Assembly (NCBI GenBank): GCA_947490345.1
Contig: CANLGL010000002.1
Span: 128,598-192,597 of the forward strand
Length of the DNA: 64,000 nucleotides
Origin: Deltaproteobacteria bacterium
Lineage (GTDB): Bacteria; Myxococcota_A; UBA796; SXON01
Direction: 5' to 3'
Part shown: positions 50,157 to 58,662 of the stretch, one piece after another
How the letters are laid out: each line of letters starts with the position of its first letter
Numbering within the stretch: position 1 is the first letter of the stretch
The notes under the pieces: generated by a model
Told to the model about the DNA's origin: nothing
Seen by the model: only the letters and a program-made list of their open reading frames with translations
The model's database searches: none
Program-made: the position numbers and the translations under genes

Positions 50157-51914
50157 TCACTCGGTGTTCCGCACGTGCAACTCGCGGAGCTGCTTCGGAT
50201 CGACGGGGCTGGGCGCGCCCGACATGAGGTCCTGGGCGCTGGCAGTCTTCGGGAACGCGATGACCTCGCGGATGTTGTCGGTGCCGCACAGGAGCATCGC
50301 CATGCGGTCAAAACCGAAGGCGAGGCCGCCGTGCGGAGGGGCGCCGTGGCGCAGCGCGTCGAGCAGGAAGCCGAACTTCTGCTCGGCGTCTTCGGGCGTC
50401 ATGCCGAGCGCCGCAAAAACCTTGCTTTGCACATCGGGATCGTGGATGCGGATGCTGCCGCCGCCGATCTCGTAGCCGTTGCAGACCAGGTCGTAGGCGT
50501 CGGCGAACATCTCGCCCTCGCGGCCGGTTCCCATCAGCGCGATGTGCTCGGGACGGGGGCTGGTGAACGGATGGTGCACTGCCATCCAGCGACCGCTCTC
50601 CTCGTCGAGCTCGAAGCTGGGGAAGTCGACGACCCACACGAAGGAGAATCCCGGCGGGACCAGGCCCAGCTCCTTCGCGACCGCAGCACGTAGCTTCCCG
50701 AGCCCGGCATTGACCGCGGCGTAGGTCCCCGCGCCCAAGAGGACGAGGTCGCCGTCGATCGCGCCAGACGCCGCGATGATCGCGCTCTGCTCGGCCTCGG
50801 AGAGCTTGGCGAGCGGTCCGGTCCAGGGCGAGCCCACCTTCCCGTACAAAAGTCCACCGAGCTTGTACGTGCGAACGAAAAGCGTCCACGCGTCGAGCTG
50901 CTTGCGGCTGACGCTGGCGCCGCCGCCCTTGACGACGAACACCTTGGCGATGCCGCCGGCGTCGAGCGGCCCGCGGACGACGCCGAACTCGGTGGCGCGC
51001 AACTGCGCCGTGACGTCGCTGTGCTCCATGCCGAAACGGGTGTCGGGCGAGTCCACCCCGAAGCGAGAAATCGCCTCGGTGTAGGAGATCACCGGAAGCT
51101 CGCCGACGTCGTGGTCGAGCATCTCCTTCCAGACGGTCCGCACCAGGTTCGTGGCCAACTCCATGACCAGGGCGCGGGTGGCGAAGCTCACCTCGATGTC
51201 GATCTGGGTGAACTCGGGCTGCCGGTCGGCGCGCAGGTCCTCGTCGCGGAAACACTTCACGATCTGGAAGTACCGGTCCATGCCGGCGACCATGAGGATC
51301 TGCTTGAAGATCTGCGGGCTCTGCGGCAGGGCGTACCACTGACCCGCGTGCACCCGGCTGGGCACGAGGTAGTCACGCGCGCCTTCGGGCGTGGCCTTGG
51401 TGAGGATGGGGGTCTCCACCTCTACGAAGCCCTCGCTGTCGAGGTAGCGGCGCACCGCGAGCGAGGCGCGGTGGCGCATGATCAGGTTCTTCTGAAGCTC
51501 GGGCCGGCGCAGCTCAAGGTAGCGGTACTGGAGGCGCAGGTCCTCGTTGGCCGAGATGTGCCCTTCGATGGAAAAGGGCAGCGCCGGCGTGCGGGAGAGG
51601 ATGGTGACCGAGGCGGCGACGACCTCGACCAGGCCGGTGGCCAGCTTCGGGTTGGCGCTGGCGCGTAGGGCTACAGTGCCTTCGACCTCGACGACGTACT
51701 CCAGATGCACGCCCGCCGCGGCTTGCCGAACCGCGTCCGGACAGCGCTCGTCGGCGACGACTTGGATGATCCCGTGGCGGTCGCGCATATTGATGAACAC
51801 GACGCCGCCCATGTCGCGGGCGTTCTGCGCCCAACCCTGCAAGACGACGCGACGGCCGACGTCCAGAGGGCGGAGCTCTCCGCAGGTGTGGGTGCGGCGC
51901 GCGTTGTCGAACAT
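50157..51914 (-). CDS. aspS: Aspartyl-tRNA synthetase AspS
   Basis: Class II synthetase (585 residues) of the bacterial type, with an N-terminal OB fold (RRVVLQGWAQNARDMGG), class II motif 2 FRDEDLRADRQPEFTQIDIE, a central GAD insertion (about 290-420) and motif 3 AFGFDRMAMLLCGTDNIR. SPQIFKQILMVAGMDRYFQI precedes motif 2. C-terminal LRELHVRNTE is usual. Whether it is discriminating for tRNA-Asp or also charges tRNA-Asn cannot be decided from this window. The 209 bases beyond its stop hold no clear gene. Confidence 0.97.
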   Translation of the reverse strand: MFDNARRTHTCGELRPLDVGRRVVLQGWAQNARDMGGVVFINMRDRHGIIQVVADERCPDAVRQAAAGVHLEYVVEVEGTVALRASANPKLATGLVEVVAASVTILSRTPALPFSIEGHISANEDLRLQYRYLELRRPELQKNLIMRHRASLAVRRYLDSEGFVEVETPILTKATPEGARDYLVPSRVHAGQWYALPQSPQIFKQILMVAGMDRYFQIVKCFRDEDLRADRQPEFTQIDIEVSFATRALVMELATNLVRTVWKEMLDHDVGELPVISYTEAISRFGVDSPDTRFGMEHSDVTAQLRATEFGVVRGPLDAGGIAKVFVVKGGGASVSRKQLDAWTLFVRTYKLGGLLYGKVGSPWTGPLAKLSEAEQSAIIAASGAIDGDLVLLGAGTYAAVNAGLGKLRAAVAKELGLVPPGFSFVWVVDFPSFELDEESGRWMAVHHPFTSPRPEHIALMGTGREGEMFADAYDLVCNGYEIGGGSIRIHDPDVQSKVFAALGMTPEDAEQKFGFLLDALRHGAPPHGGLAFGFDRMAMLLCGTDNIREVIAFPKTASAQDLMSGAPSPVDPKQLRELHVRNTE

Positions 51915-51990
51915 CGTGTGCTCCCGGGCGGCCCGGAGCTAACCCGGCGGACCGGGGCGGGCAGGCCTCCAGCCTCCACCCTCCAGCCTC

Positions 51991-54900
51991 TCAGTACGCC
52001 TCGAGGTTGTCGTAGCCGCTTCGGCAGCCGGGCTCGTCCGCGTCCTTGAAGCTGTTGATGTCGTTGTCGACGTCGTCATTGCACTGGTAGTCGCCCGAGA
52101 ACGCCGCGGGATCGCCGCACGCGATGGTCTCGGTGTCGGTGATCGGGGTGGCGCAGTCGGGGTCGAGCACGTCGATCCAGCCGTCGCAATCGTCGTCGGT
52201 GCCGTTGTTGCAGGAGGTGAGCGGATCGACCTCATCGGTGTCCGCGCCGCCTTCGCAGCCCCAGTCCACAGCGTCGACGAGCCCGTCGGCGTCGTCATCG
52301 AGCCCGTTGTTGCAGGCGGCGCCGCCGAGGCCGTCGTCTTCGAAAAGATCGGTGCCGGTGACGCAGACGGGGTCGTCGGTGTCGGTCCAGCCGTCGCCGT
52401 CGTCGTCGTCGCCGTCCATGCACTCGTGGATGTGGGTCTCGTCGGCGTCGAGGGCGCCTTCGCAGCCGGGGTCGAAGGCGTCGGTGAGGGTGTCGCCGTC
52501 GGTGTCGGTGCCGTCGTTGCAGACGAAATCGGTGTCGAGGCCCGACTCCTCGCCGAGCCACGCGCAATCGGGGTCGTCGCTGTCCACCCAGCCGTCGCCG
52601 TCGTCGTCGCTGCCGTCGACGCAGCTCGGGCCGCCGGCCGCGGACGGGGTCTCGAGGTTGTCGTCGGCGTCGCTGCAATCGCTGTCGACGGCGTCGGCGG
52701 TGCCGTCGCCGTCGTTGTCGACGCCGTCGTGGCACGCGGCGGGGCCGACCGCGCCCCGCTCGGCGGTGGCGATGACGCAGTCGGGGTCGTCGCTGTCGGT
52801 CCAGCCGTCGGAGTCATTGTCGCTCCCGTCGCTACAGCCCGAGGCGGGGTCGTTCTCGACATCGTCGGCGCCGCTTTCGCAGCCGGGGTCGTCAGCGTCG
52901 GTGAGGCCGTCGCCGTCGTCATCGAGGCCGTTGTTGCAGCCGAGGGCGGAGTAGCCGCTGGCATCACAATCGGGGTCGTCGTCGTCGGTCCAGCCGTCGC
53001 CATCGTCGTCGCTGAGGTCGGCGCAGTCGCTGCCGACGCTCTCTTCATCGTTGTCGAGGCCGTCGTCGCAATCGCTGTCGTCGGCGTCGACGAGGCTGTC
53101 GCCGTCGTCGTCGAGGCCGTCACTGCACGCGGACGCGGCGTAGCCATCGCCCTCGGCACCGCCCAGCGTACAGTCGGCGTCGGCTTCGTCGGTCCACCCG
53201 TCGCCGTCGTCGTCGGCCCCGTCGGTGCACGACGCGGTGCCCGAGCCTTCGTCACCATCGGTGGCGTCGTCACACTCGGCGTCGTCAGCGTCGACGTCGC
53301 CGTCGCTGTCGTCGTCCTCACCGTCGTTGCACGCGGCAGCGCCAAAGCCGATTTCGTCGCCGTCGAGGGCGCAGTCCGGGTCCTCGTCGTCGGCCCAGCC
53401 ATCGTTGTCGTCGTCGCTGCCGTTGTCGCAATCGTCCGGCGTGCTGCTTTCGTCGTCGTCCCAGCCGACGGCGCAGGAGCTGTCATCCGCGTCGATGGTG
53501 CCGTCGTGGTCGTCGTCGATGCCGTTGTCACACTCGCGTGTGCCGGCGCCGAGCTCGTCGCCCACGGTGCCGCAATCGGCGTCGTGGCTGTCGGCCCAGC
53601 CATCGGCATCGTCGTCCACGCCATTCGCGCAGTCGTCGGCCGTGGCGTCCTCGACCGGATCGCCGGCGGCGGCACAGCCGGGGTCGGCCGCGTCCAGGAT
53701 GTGGTTGCCGTCGTTGTCCCGCCCGTCGTTGCACTCGCCGCTGCCGAAGCCCAGCTCGCCGGTGCCGCCGTCGCAGTCAGGGTCCGCCTCGTCGCTCCAG
53801 CCGTCGCCGTCGCTGTCGGCCCCGTCGAAGCAGTCGCCGGAGGGATCCTCTTCGTCTTCGTCGGAGGCGCTGGCGCAGCCGGGGTCCTCGGCGTCGATGG
53901 CGCCGTCGCTGTCGTCGTCGTCTCCATCGTTGCAGGCGGTCGAGCCGAAGTCCAGTTCGTCGTCGCCCGCCGCGCAGTCGGGGTCGTCCGCGTCGGTCCA
54001 CCCGTCGAGGTCGCCGTCGCTGCCATCGGTGCAGTCGGTGGTGGCGGTGTCCTCGATGGTGTCGGTGGCCAAGGCGCAGTCCGGGTCGTCCCGGTCGGTG
54101 AGGCCGTCGCCCTCGTTGTCGGCCCCGTCGTTGCAGGCGGCGTCTGACAGTCCGGTCTCGGACGTGCCGCTGGCGCAGTCGGGGTCGTCGGCGTCGCTCC
54201 AGTCGTCGCCATCGTTGTCGAGGCCGTCGCTGCACCCGGTGATGGGGTCGTCTTCGTCGTTGTCGTTGCCGCTGGCGCAGCCCGGGTCGGTGCTGTCGAT
54301 CAGGCCGTCGCTGTCGTCGTCGCTGCCGTTGTTGCAGTCGTAGGTGCTGACCGACGGGGCCTCGGTGGTGCCGGTGGCGCTGGCGCACGCGGGGTCCTCG
54401 GTGTCGGTCCAGCCATCGCTGTCGTCGTCGAGCCCATTGGCACAGGCGTAGTCGGTCTCGTAATCGTCGAGCGCCTCGCTGCACTCAGGGTCCAGGCTGT
54501 CGGTCAGGCTGTCAGGCGTGGTTTCGTTGTCGAGCCCGTCATTGCACTCCGTGGCACCGAAGCCGATTTCGGTCGTGCCGGCGGTGCAGTCCGGGTCCTC
54601 ATCGTCGAGCCAGCCGTCCGCGTCCTCGTCCACGCCGTTGTCGCAGTCGCTGGCTTCCGCCGCGGTCACGGCGAGCACGCAGAGCGAGTCCCCGGCGTCG
54701 AAGGTCAGGTCGCCGTCGTTGTCGACGCCGTCGTTGCATTCGCCGGCGCCGTAGCCGACCTCCTCGCTGCCGGTGGCGCAGTCGGGGTCGTCCCCGTCGG
54801 TCCAGCCGTCGCCATCGCCGTCCACGCTGTCGTTGCAGCCGTCGGTCTCGTCGTCGTCGAGTGCGTCGTCGCAAGCGGGGTCGTCGGCGTCACGTTGGCC

Positions 54901-55809
54901 GTCCGCGTCGTTGTCGACGTTGTCATTGCACGCGGTCTCGCCGAAGCTGCGTTCGGTGCCGAGCGCCGCACAGTCGGGATCGTCGGCGTCGGTCCAGTCG
55001 TCGCCATCATTGTCATAGCCGTCCTCGCAGTCGCCGAGCTCGGAGGCGTCGTAGGCGTTGGCACAGTCTTCGTCGAAGGCGTCCGCGTAGCCGTCGCCAT
55101 CGTCGTCGGCGCCGTTGCTGCACGCGTCGGCGTTGTCGATGCCCCCCTCGTCGTCGTCCAAGAGGCTCGTGCAGCCGGGGTCGGCGAGGTCGGCCCAGCC
55201 GTCGCCGTCGTTGTCGAGGTCGTCCGCGCAGCGGTTGAGCTCACTGTCGTCGGTGGCGGACTCGCAACCGGCGTCGTCGTTGTCGGTCTTGCCGTCGAGG
55301 TCGTCGTCGATGCCGTTGTTGCACAACGTGTCGCTGGTGGAGAGCTCCTCGTCGCCGACGTAGCAGTCGGGGTCGTCGTCGTCGGTCCAGCCGTCGCTGT
55401 CGTTGTCGATGCCGTCAGCGCATGGCGGCGTGGATTCATCGTCGTCGAGCGCCGAGTCGCATTGGCGATCGGCGCTGTCGATGTCGTCGTCGCCGTCGTT
55501 GTCGATGCCGTCGTTGCAGGCCGTCAGGCCAGGGCCCACCTCGTCATCGAGGTCGGCGCAGTCGGGGTCGTCGAGGTCGCTCCAGCCGTCGGCGTCGTTG
55601 TCCAGCCCGTCTTCACAGGGGCCCGCCTCGGCGAGCCCGTACGCGTCCGCACAGCGGTCGTCGGTGCCGTCTTTGCCGCCATCACCGTCGTTGTCGATGC
55701 CGTCGTTGCACTCGTTGGCGCCGAAGCCCGCTTCGGCGGACCCTTCAAGGCAATCAGGGTCGGCGGCGTCGATGAAGCCGTCCGCGTCGCCGTCGCGGAG
55801 ATCGTGACA
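51991..55809 (-). repeat. Tandem repeat array inside the giant lipoprotein gene
   Basis: About 38 units of roughly 100 bp. Two kinds tend to alternate: type A with GDGWTD and an E-x-G-x-G spacer after the second Cys, and type B starting CN[DN]G with an A-x-D-x-x-E spacer, so the higher-order period is about 67 residues (200 bp). The units are diverged, not recent copies. GAC/GTC richness keeps several frames open. Confidence 0.85.
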
Positions 55810-56256
55810 CCCGTCGATGGGGGTCTCGAGCGGAACCATCGTGAAGAGAAGGTGTTGGACCTCGCCGTCGACGAAGGACAACGGTCCGTACGTTCCCGAC
55901 CCGACGGTCAACACGTCGTCCTCCCATCCGGCCCCGCTCAACGAGAACGCTGCGGCGCTATTTCCCTGGTGCAGCTCGACCGACGCAAAGGCGCCGTCCC
56001 GCACCACGACGTTGACGCGGCATTCGAGCGCGACGTCGTCGAGCACCCAGTCGGCGAGGCAGTCGTCGTCGGCGCTGGTGAGCTCGACACCGTCGGCGTC
56101 GGCATAGGGCTCGGACGGGTCGACGAAGAGCGCGAACGTCCCGGCCGCGGCGAGGGCCTCGTCACCCTCGACGGACACGACGATCGCGGTTCGACCGTCG
56201 CCCTCGGAAGAGCAGGCAGCGAGAACGAGGAAGGCGAGAAACGAGCGAGCCATCAT
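51991..56256 (-). CDS. Giant aspartate-rich repeat lipoprotein (about 38 Cys-paired DxDxDG repeats)
   Basis: A 1421-residue protein. ATG 56256 overlaps the upstream stop (ATGA) and gives a lipoprotein signal ending VLAAC (Cys15). Residues 16-149 form a beta-rich unique domain (GRTAIVVSVEGDEALAAAGT, SLSGAGWEDDVLTVGSG). From Cys150 to the end are about 38 units of 31-37 residues. Each starts with Cys-[NADSE]-[DN], has D-x-D-x-D-G-[WYxx]-x-D and DPDC or similar, so every unit has two Cys. The loops resemble thrombospondin type 3 or MopE calcium sites. There is no MYXO-CTERM tail. It is probably a Ca-stabilised rod at the cell surface. Gene callers may be misled by long antisense frames (see rejected items). 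Confidence 0.9.
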   Translation of the reverse strand: MMARSFLAFLVLAACSSEGDGRTAIVVSVEGDEALAAAGTFALFVDPSEPYADADGVELTSADDDCLADWVLDDVALECRVNVVVRDGAFASVELHQGNSAAAFSLSGAGWEDDVLTVGSGTYGPLSFVDGEVQHLLFTMVPLETPIDGCHDLRDGDADGFIDAADPDCLEGSAEAGFGANECNDGIDNDGDGGKDGTDDRCADAYGLAEAGPCEDGLDNDADGWSDLDDPDCADLDDEVGPGLTACNDGIDNDGDDDIDSADRQCDSALDDDESTPPCADGIDNDSDGWTDDDDPDCYVGDEELSTSDTLCNNGIDDDLDGKTDNDDAGCESATDDSELNRCADDLDNDGDGWADLADPGCTSLLDDDEGGIDNADACSNGADDDGDGYADAFDEDCANAYDASELGDCEDGYDNDGDDWTDADDPDCAALGTERSFGETACNDNVDNDADGQRDADDPACDDALDDDETDGCNDSVDGDGDGWTDGDDPDCATGSEEVGYGAGECNDGVDNDGDLTFDAGDSLCVLAVTAAEASDCDNGVDEDADGWLDDEDPDCTAGTTEIGFGATECNDGLDNETTPDSLTDSLDPECSEALDDYETDYACANGLDDDSDGWTDTEDPACASATGTTEAPSVSTYDCNNGSDDDSDGLIDSTDPGCASGNDNDEDDPITGCSDGLDNDGDDWSDADDPDCASGTSETGLSDAACNDGADNEGDGLTDRDDPDCALATDTIEDTATTDCTDGSDGDLDGWTDADDPDCAAGDDELDFGSTACNDGDDDDSDGAIDAEDPGCASASDEDEEDPSGDCFDGADSDGDGWSDEADPDCDGGTGELGFGSGECNDGRDNDGNHILDAADPGCAAAGDPVEDATADDCANGVDDDADGWADSHDADCGTVGDELGAGTRECDNGIDDDHDGTIDADDSSCAVGWDDDESSTPDDCDNGSDDDNDGWADDEDPDCALDGDEIGFGAAACNDGEDDDSDGDVDADDAECDDATDGDEGSGTASCTDGADDDGDGWTDEADADCTLGGAEGDGYAASACSDGLDDDGDSLVDADDSDCDDGLDNDEESVGSDCADLSDDDGDGWTDDDDPDCDASGYSALGCNNGLDDDGDGLTDADDPGCESGADDVENDPASGCSDGSDNDSDGWTDSDDPDCVIATAERGAVGPAACHDGVDNDGDGTADAVDSDCSDADDNLETPSAAGGPSCVDGSDDDGDGWVDSDDPDCAWLGEESGLDTDFVCNDGTDTDGDTLTDAFDPGCEGALDADETHIHECMDGDDDDGDGWTDTDDPVCVTGTDLFEDDGLGGAACNNGLDDDADGLVDAVDWGCEGGADTDEVDPLTSCNNGTDDDCDGWIDVLDPDCATPITDTETIACGDPAAFSGDYQCNDDVDNDINSFKDADEPGCRSGYDNLEAY

Positions 56257-57299
56257 GGGAGGGTCACGACCACGTCGCCTTCGGGCGCCGGTGCGGGTTG
56301 GTTGGCGGCGACGACGACGGCGGCGGTGGTGCCCGCGGCGACGGCGCCGCCCCCGACCGCGGCCCAGAAGCCCCATTGCCGGGTGAGCGGCTTCGATTCG
56401 ACGACGCTCTTGTCGGTCGCGCGGGCCAGCACCGAGCCGGAGCTGGGCACCTCGACCTTGCCGGTGACGGTCCGACCGTCGGAAACCACGGTGATCTCGG
56501 TCTTGCCGCGCGCCACGCCGGCGACCTTGACGCTACTCCCGCGACCGACCTCGACCCCGTTGAGGAGCACGGTGGCATCGGCGTTCCCGGTGCTGACGAC
56601 CACTTCGGCGCCGCCCTTTTGGAGCGCCCCCTCGACCGTACCGCGCGCACCGCCGGTGGTGTCCACCTTCTTGTAGGTGGTGGCGTAGCCGTCCAGGCGG
56701 ACCTCCACCCCGTGCACCCCCGGCTCGATGTCGCGCACCTTGACCGGGGTGACGCCGAGCTCCTTGCCGTCGAGGCGCACCGTCGCGCCCGGGGGCGTCG
56801 ACGTGACCGCGACGACGCCGACGCTCGACTCCAGCACGATGGCGACGAGGTAGTTGCGCCCCTTGACCAGGGGGATGGTGCCGCTACCGGCTTCGAAGTT
56901 CGGCGCCTGCCCCTGCCACACCAGGCTTCCGGCGCCCGGAGACGGGAGGCGAACCGGGACCGGAAAAGTCTGCCCGTTGACGCTGACGGTGGTCCCGGCG
57001 GTGCCCGTGAACTCAACCGAGCCCGGCCCCGGGGTCATCGCCGCAGTCAGCTCGAGGGTCTTGCCGGCCTGGACGTCGATCTGACGGACGAAGGGCTCGA
57101 AGTTGTCGGCCACGATGCGGAGCTTATGGGCGCCGACGGCGACATATTTGGTGAGCGGTGTGGCGCCGATCATCGTGCCGTCCAGGTACACCTCGGCGCC
57201 GGGCGCGGAGGCGGAGAGCTTCACGGCCCCCGTGGGGTCGGCTGCCGCCGCCGGGAGCACGAGGCCAACCAAAAAGAGCCACAACGCGAGCAAGGACAT
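56253..57299 (-). CDS. PEGA-domain repeat protein with C-terminal membrane helix
   Basis: A 348-residue exported protein. The signal (MSLLALWLFLVGLVLPAAAA) starts at ATG 57299. PEGA-type units follow: GAEVYLDGTMIGATPLTKYV (about 33-52), TTVSVNGQTFPVPVRLP, GATVRLDGKELGVTPVKVRD and ATVLLNGVEVGRGSSVK. Near the end, WGFWAAVGGGAVAAGTTAAV is a hydrophobic helix, placing the repeats outside the membrane. It overlaps the giant lipoprotein by 4 bases, so the two are probably made together and may form a surface assembly. Confidence 0.88.
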   Translation of the reverse strand: MSLLALWLFLVGLVLPAAAADPTGAVKLSASAPGAEVYLDGTMIGATPLTKYVAVGAHKLRIVADNFEPFVRQIDVQAGKTLELTAAMTPGPGSVEFTGTAGTTVSVNGQTFPVPVRLPSPGAGSLVWQGQAPNFEAGSGTIPLVKGRNYLVAIVLESSVGVVAVTSTPPGATVRLDGKELGVTPVKVRDIEPGVHGVEVRLDGYATTYKKVDTTGGARGTVEGALQKGGAEVVVSTGNADATVLLNGVEVGRGSSVKVAGVARGKTEITVVSDGRTVTGKVEVPSSGSVLARATDKSVVESKPLTRQWGFWAAVGGGAVAAGTTAAVVVAANQPAPAPEGDVVVTLP

Positions 57300-57333
57300 G
57301 GTGCGGCAGGGTAGCACGAGAGCGCGCTACTCT

Positions 57334-57343
57334 GAAACGTTTC
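57334..57343. promoter_or_regulatory. Perfect 10-bp palindrome in divergent promoter region
   Basis: GAAACGTTTC lies in the 70 bases between the PEGA gene and the FAD oxidoreductase gene. The core is the one used by several LacI/GalR-family operators (AAACGTTT). No regulator gene of that type is in the window, so the call is tentative. Confidence 0.35.
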
Positions 57344-57369
57344 GGGGCGCGCAGCATCGGAGCGGCGGC

Positions 57370-58662
57370 ATGCACCACGTCATCGTCGGAAACTCGATTG
57401 CGGGCGTCGAAGCGGCGTTGGTGATCCGGCGTCGGGACGAGACCGCGCGAATCACGCTGGTCTCCGATGAGTCCGACCACCCCTTCGCCCGCACCGCGAT
57501 GATGTACGTTTTCTGTGGGCAGTTGCGCCAAGAGGACACCGAGTTCTACGACCGGGGACTCTACGCGCGGATGCGTTTTGAACGGGTGCGCGACCGTGTG
57601 GTGGGGGTGGACTGCGCCGCCCACCGGGTCGTCCTCGAGCGGGGCGGCGCTCTGCCCTACGACCGGCTGCTACTCGCCGTCGGGAGCGCCCCGCGTCGGC
57701 TGGCCCTTGACGGTGCCTACGACGGACCGGGCGTCCATCACTACGTGTCGCTCCAGGATCACGCTGCGCTCGATGTAGCAGCGAAGGCGGGCATGCGCGC
57801 CGCCGTGGTCGGCGGGGGGCTCATCGGCGTGGAGGTGGCGGAGGTGTTGCACGCCCGCGGGCTCGTCGTGCACTGGTTGGTGCGTGATGCGTGGACCTGG
57901 CCGGTGGCGCTCGACCGAGACGAGGCGGCGATCGTCGAGGCGCATGTGCGGCAGCACGGGGTGGACGTGCGGGCGGGGGCGGAGGTGAGCGCGCTCGCGC
58001 GCCGGGGGGCGCTGACTCTGACCCTCGGGGCCGGCGATCAGTTGGAGGTCGACCTGATTGTAGGCGCCATTGGCGTGGTGCCCAACACTCGCTTTCTCCT
58101 GGGCTCGGAGGTTGCGCTGTCTCACGACGGCGGGATCGAAACTGCCGCCGACTTGTCGAGCACGAGCGCACCGGACGTCTACGCCGCGGGGGATTGCGCG
58201 ACGGTCACGTGGAGCGACGGGAGCCGCCGCCCCGAGACGCTCTGGTACACCGCCCGGGACCAGGGACGGGCGGCCGGGGCCGCGATGGTCGGCGATTCGG
58301 TGATCTACCGGCGAAGCACCTGGTATAATTCCGCGAAGTTCTTCGACTTGGAATACACGACAGCGGGCTACGTGCCTGTGGCGGAGCCGGCGCGGCGTGA
58401 TCCCACTCCGGGCCACTGGCAGACGTGGTTTCAGCGGCATCCAAATGAGAACGCGAGCCTACGAATCGTGACCAAGGACGACCGCGTCGTGGGCTTCAAC
58501 GCGCTCGGGCGGCGCTGGAGCACCGAGGTCTGGCTGCGGTGGATCCACGAGCGGAGGTCGTTGGCGTGGGTGCACGAGCACCTCGCGGAATCAACCTTCG
58601 ACGAGGAATTCATGGCGCCCTTCCCGATCCTCCCCTCGGCCATGCTGCACGAGGGCGCCTGA
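57370..58662 (+). CDS. FAD-dependent NAD(P)H oxidoreductase (NirB N-domain/rubredoxin reductase-like)
   Basis: A 430-residue flavoprotein. FAD-binding HHVIVGNSIAGVEAALVIRR starts the protein, NAD-binding AAVVGGGLIGVEVAEVLHAR is near residue 145, and the second FAD motif is DVYAAGDCATV near 275. FARTAMMYVFCGQ resembles the redox-loop region of this group. The C-terminus (about 330-430) is an extra domain containing WYNSAKFFDLEYTTAGYVP. Its stop overlaps the start of the 4Fe-4S membrane protein (TGATG), so it probably delivers electrons from NAD(P)H to that partner. Confidence 0.88.
   Translation: MHHVIVGNSIAGVEAALVIRRRDETARITLVSDESDHPFARTAMMYVFCGQLRQEDTEFYDRGLYARMRFERVRDRVVGVDCAAHRVVLERGGALPYDRLLLAVGSAPRRLALDGAYDGPGVHHYVSLQDHAALDVAAKAGMRAAVVGGGLIGVEVAEVLHARGLVVHWLVRDAWTWPVALDRDEAAIVEAHVRQHGVDVRAGAEVSALARRGALTLTLGAGDQLEVDLIVGAIGVVPNTRFLLGSEVALSHDGGIETAADLSSTSAPDVYAAGDCATVTWSDGSRRPETLWYTARDQGRAAGAAMVGDSVIYRRSTWYNSAKFFDLEYTTAGYVPVAEPARRDPTPGHWQTWFQRHPNENASLRIVTKDDRVVGFNALGRRWSTEVWLRWIHERRSLAWVHEHLAESTFDEEFMAPFPILPSAMLHEGA

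Noticed and set aside
52426-56676. Long plus-strand open frames across the giant repeat gene (for example 52426-54147, 53225-54343 and 54895-56676)
   Set aside because: Reverse complements of GAC-rich repeats read as Val/Ser/Arg runs. They have no signal, domain or start context, while the minus frame gives a regular Cys/Asp repeat protein.
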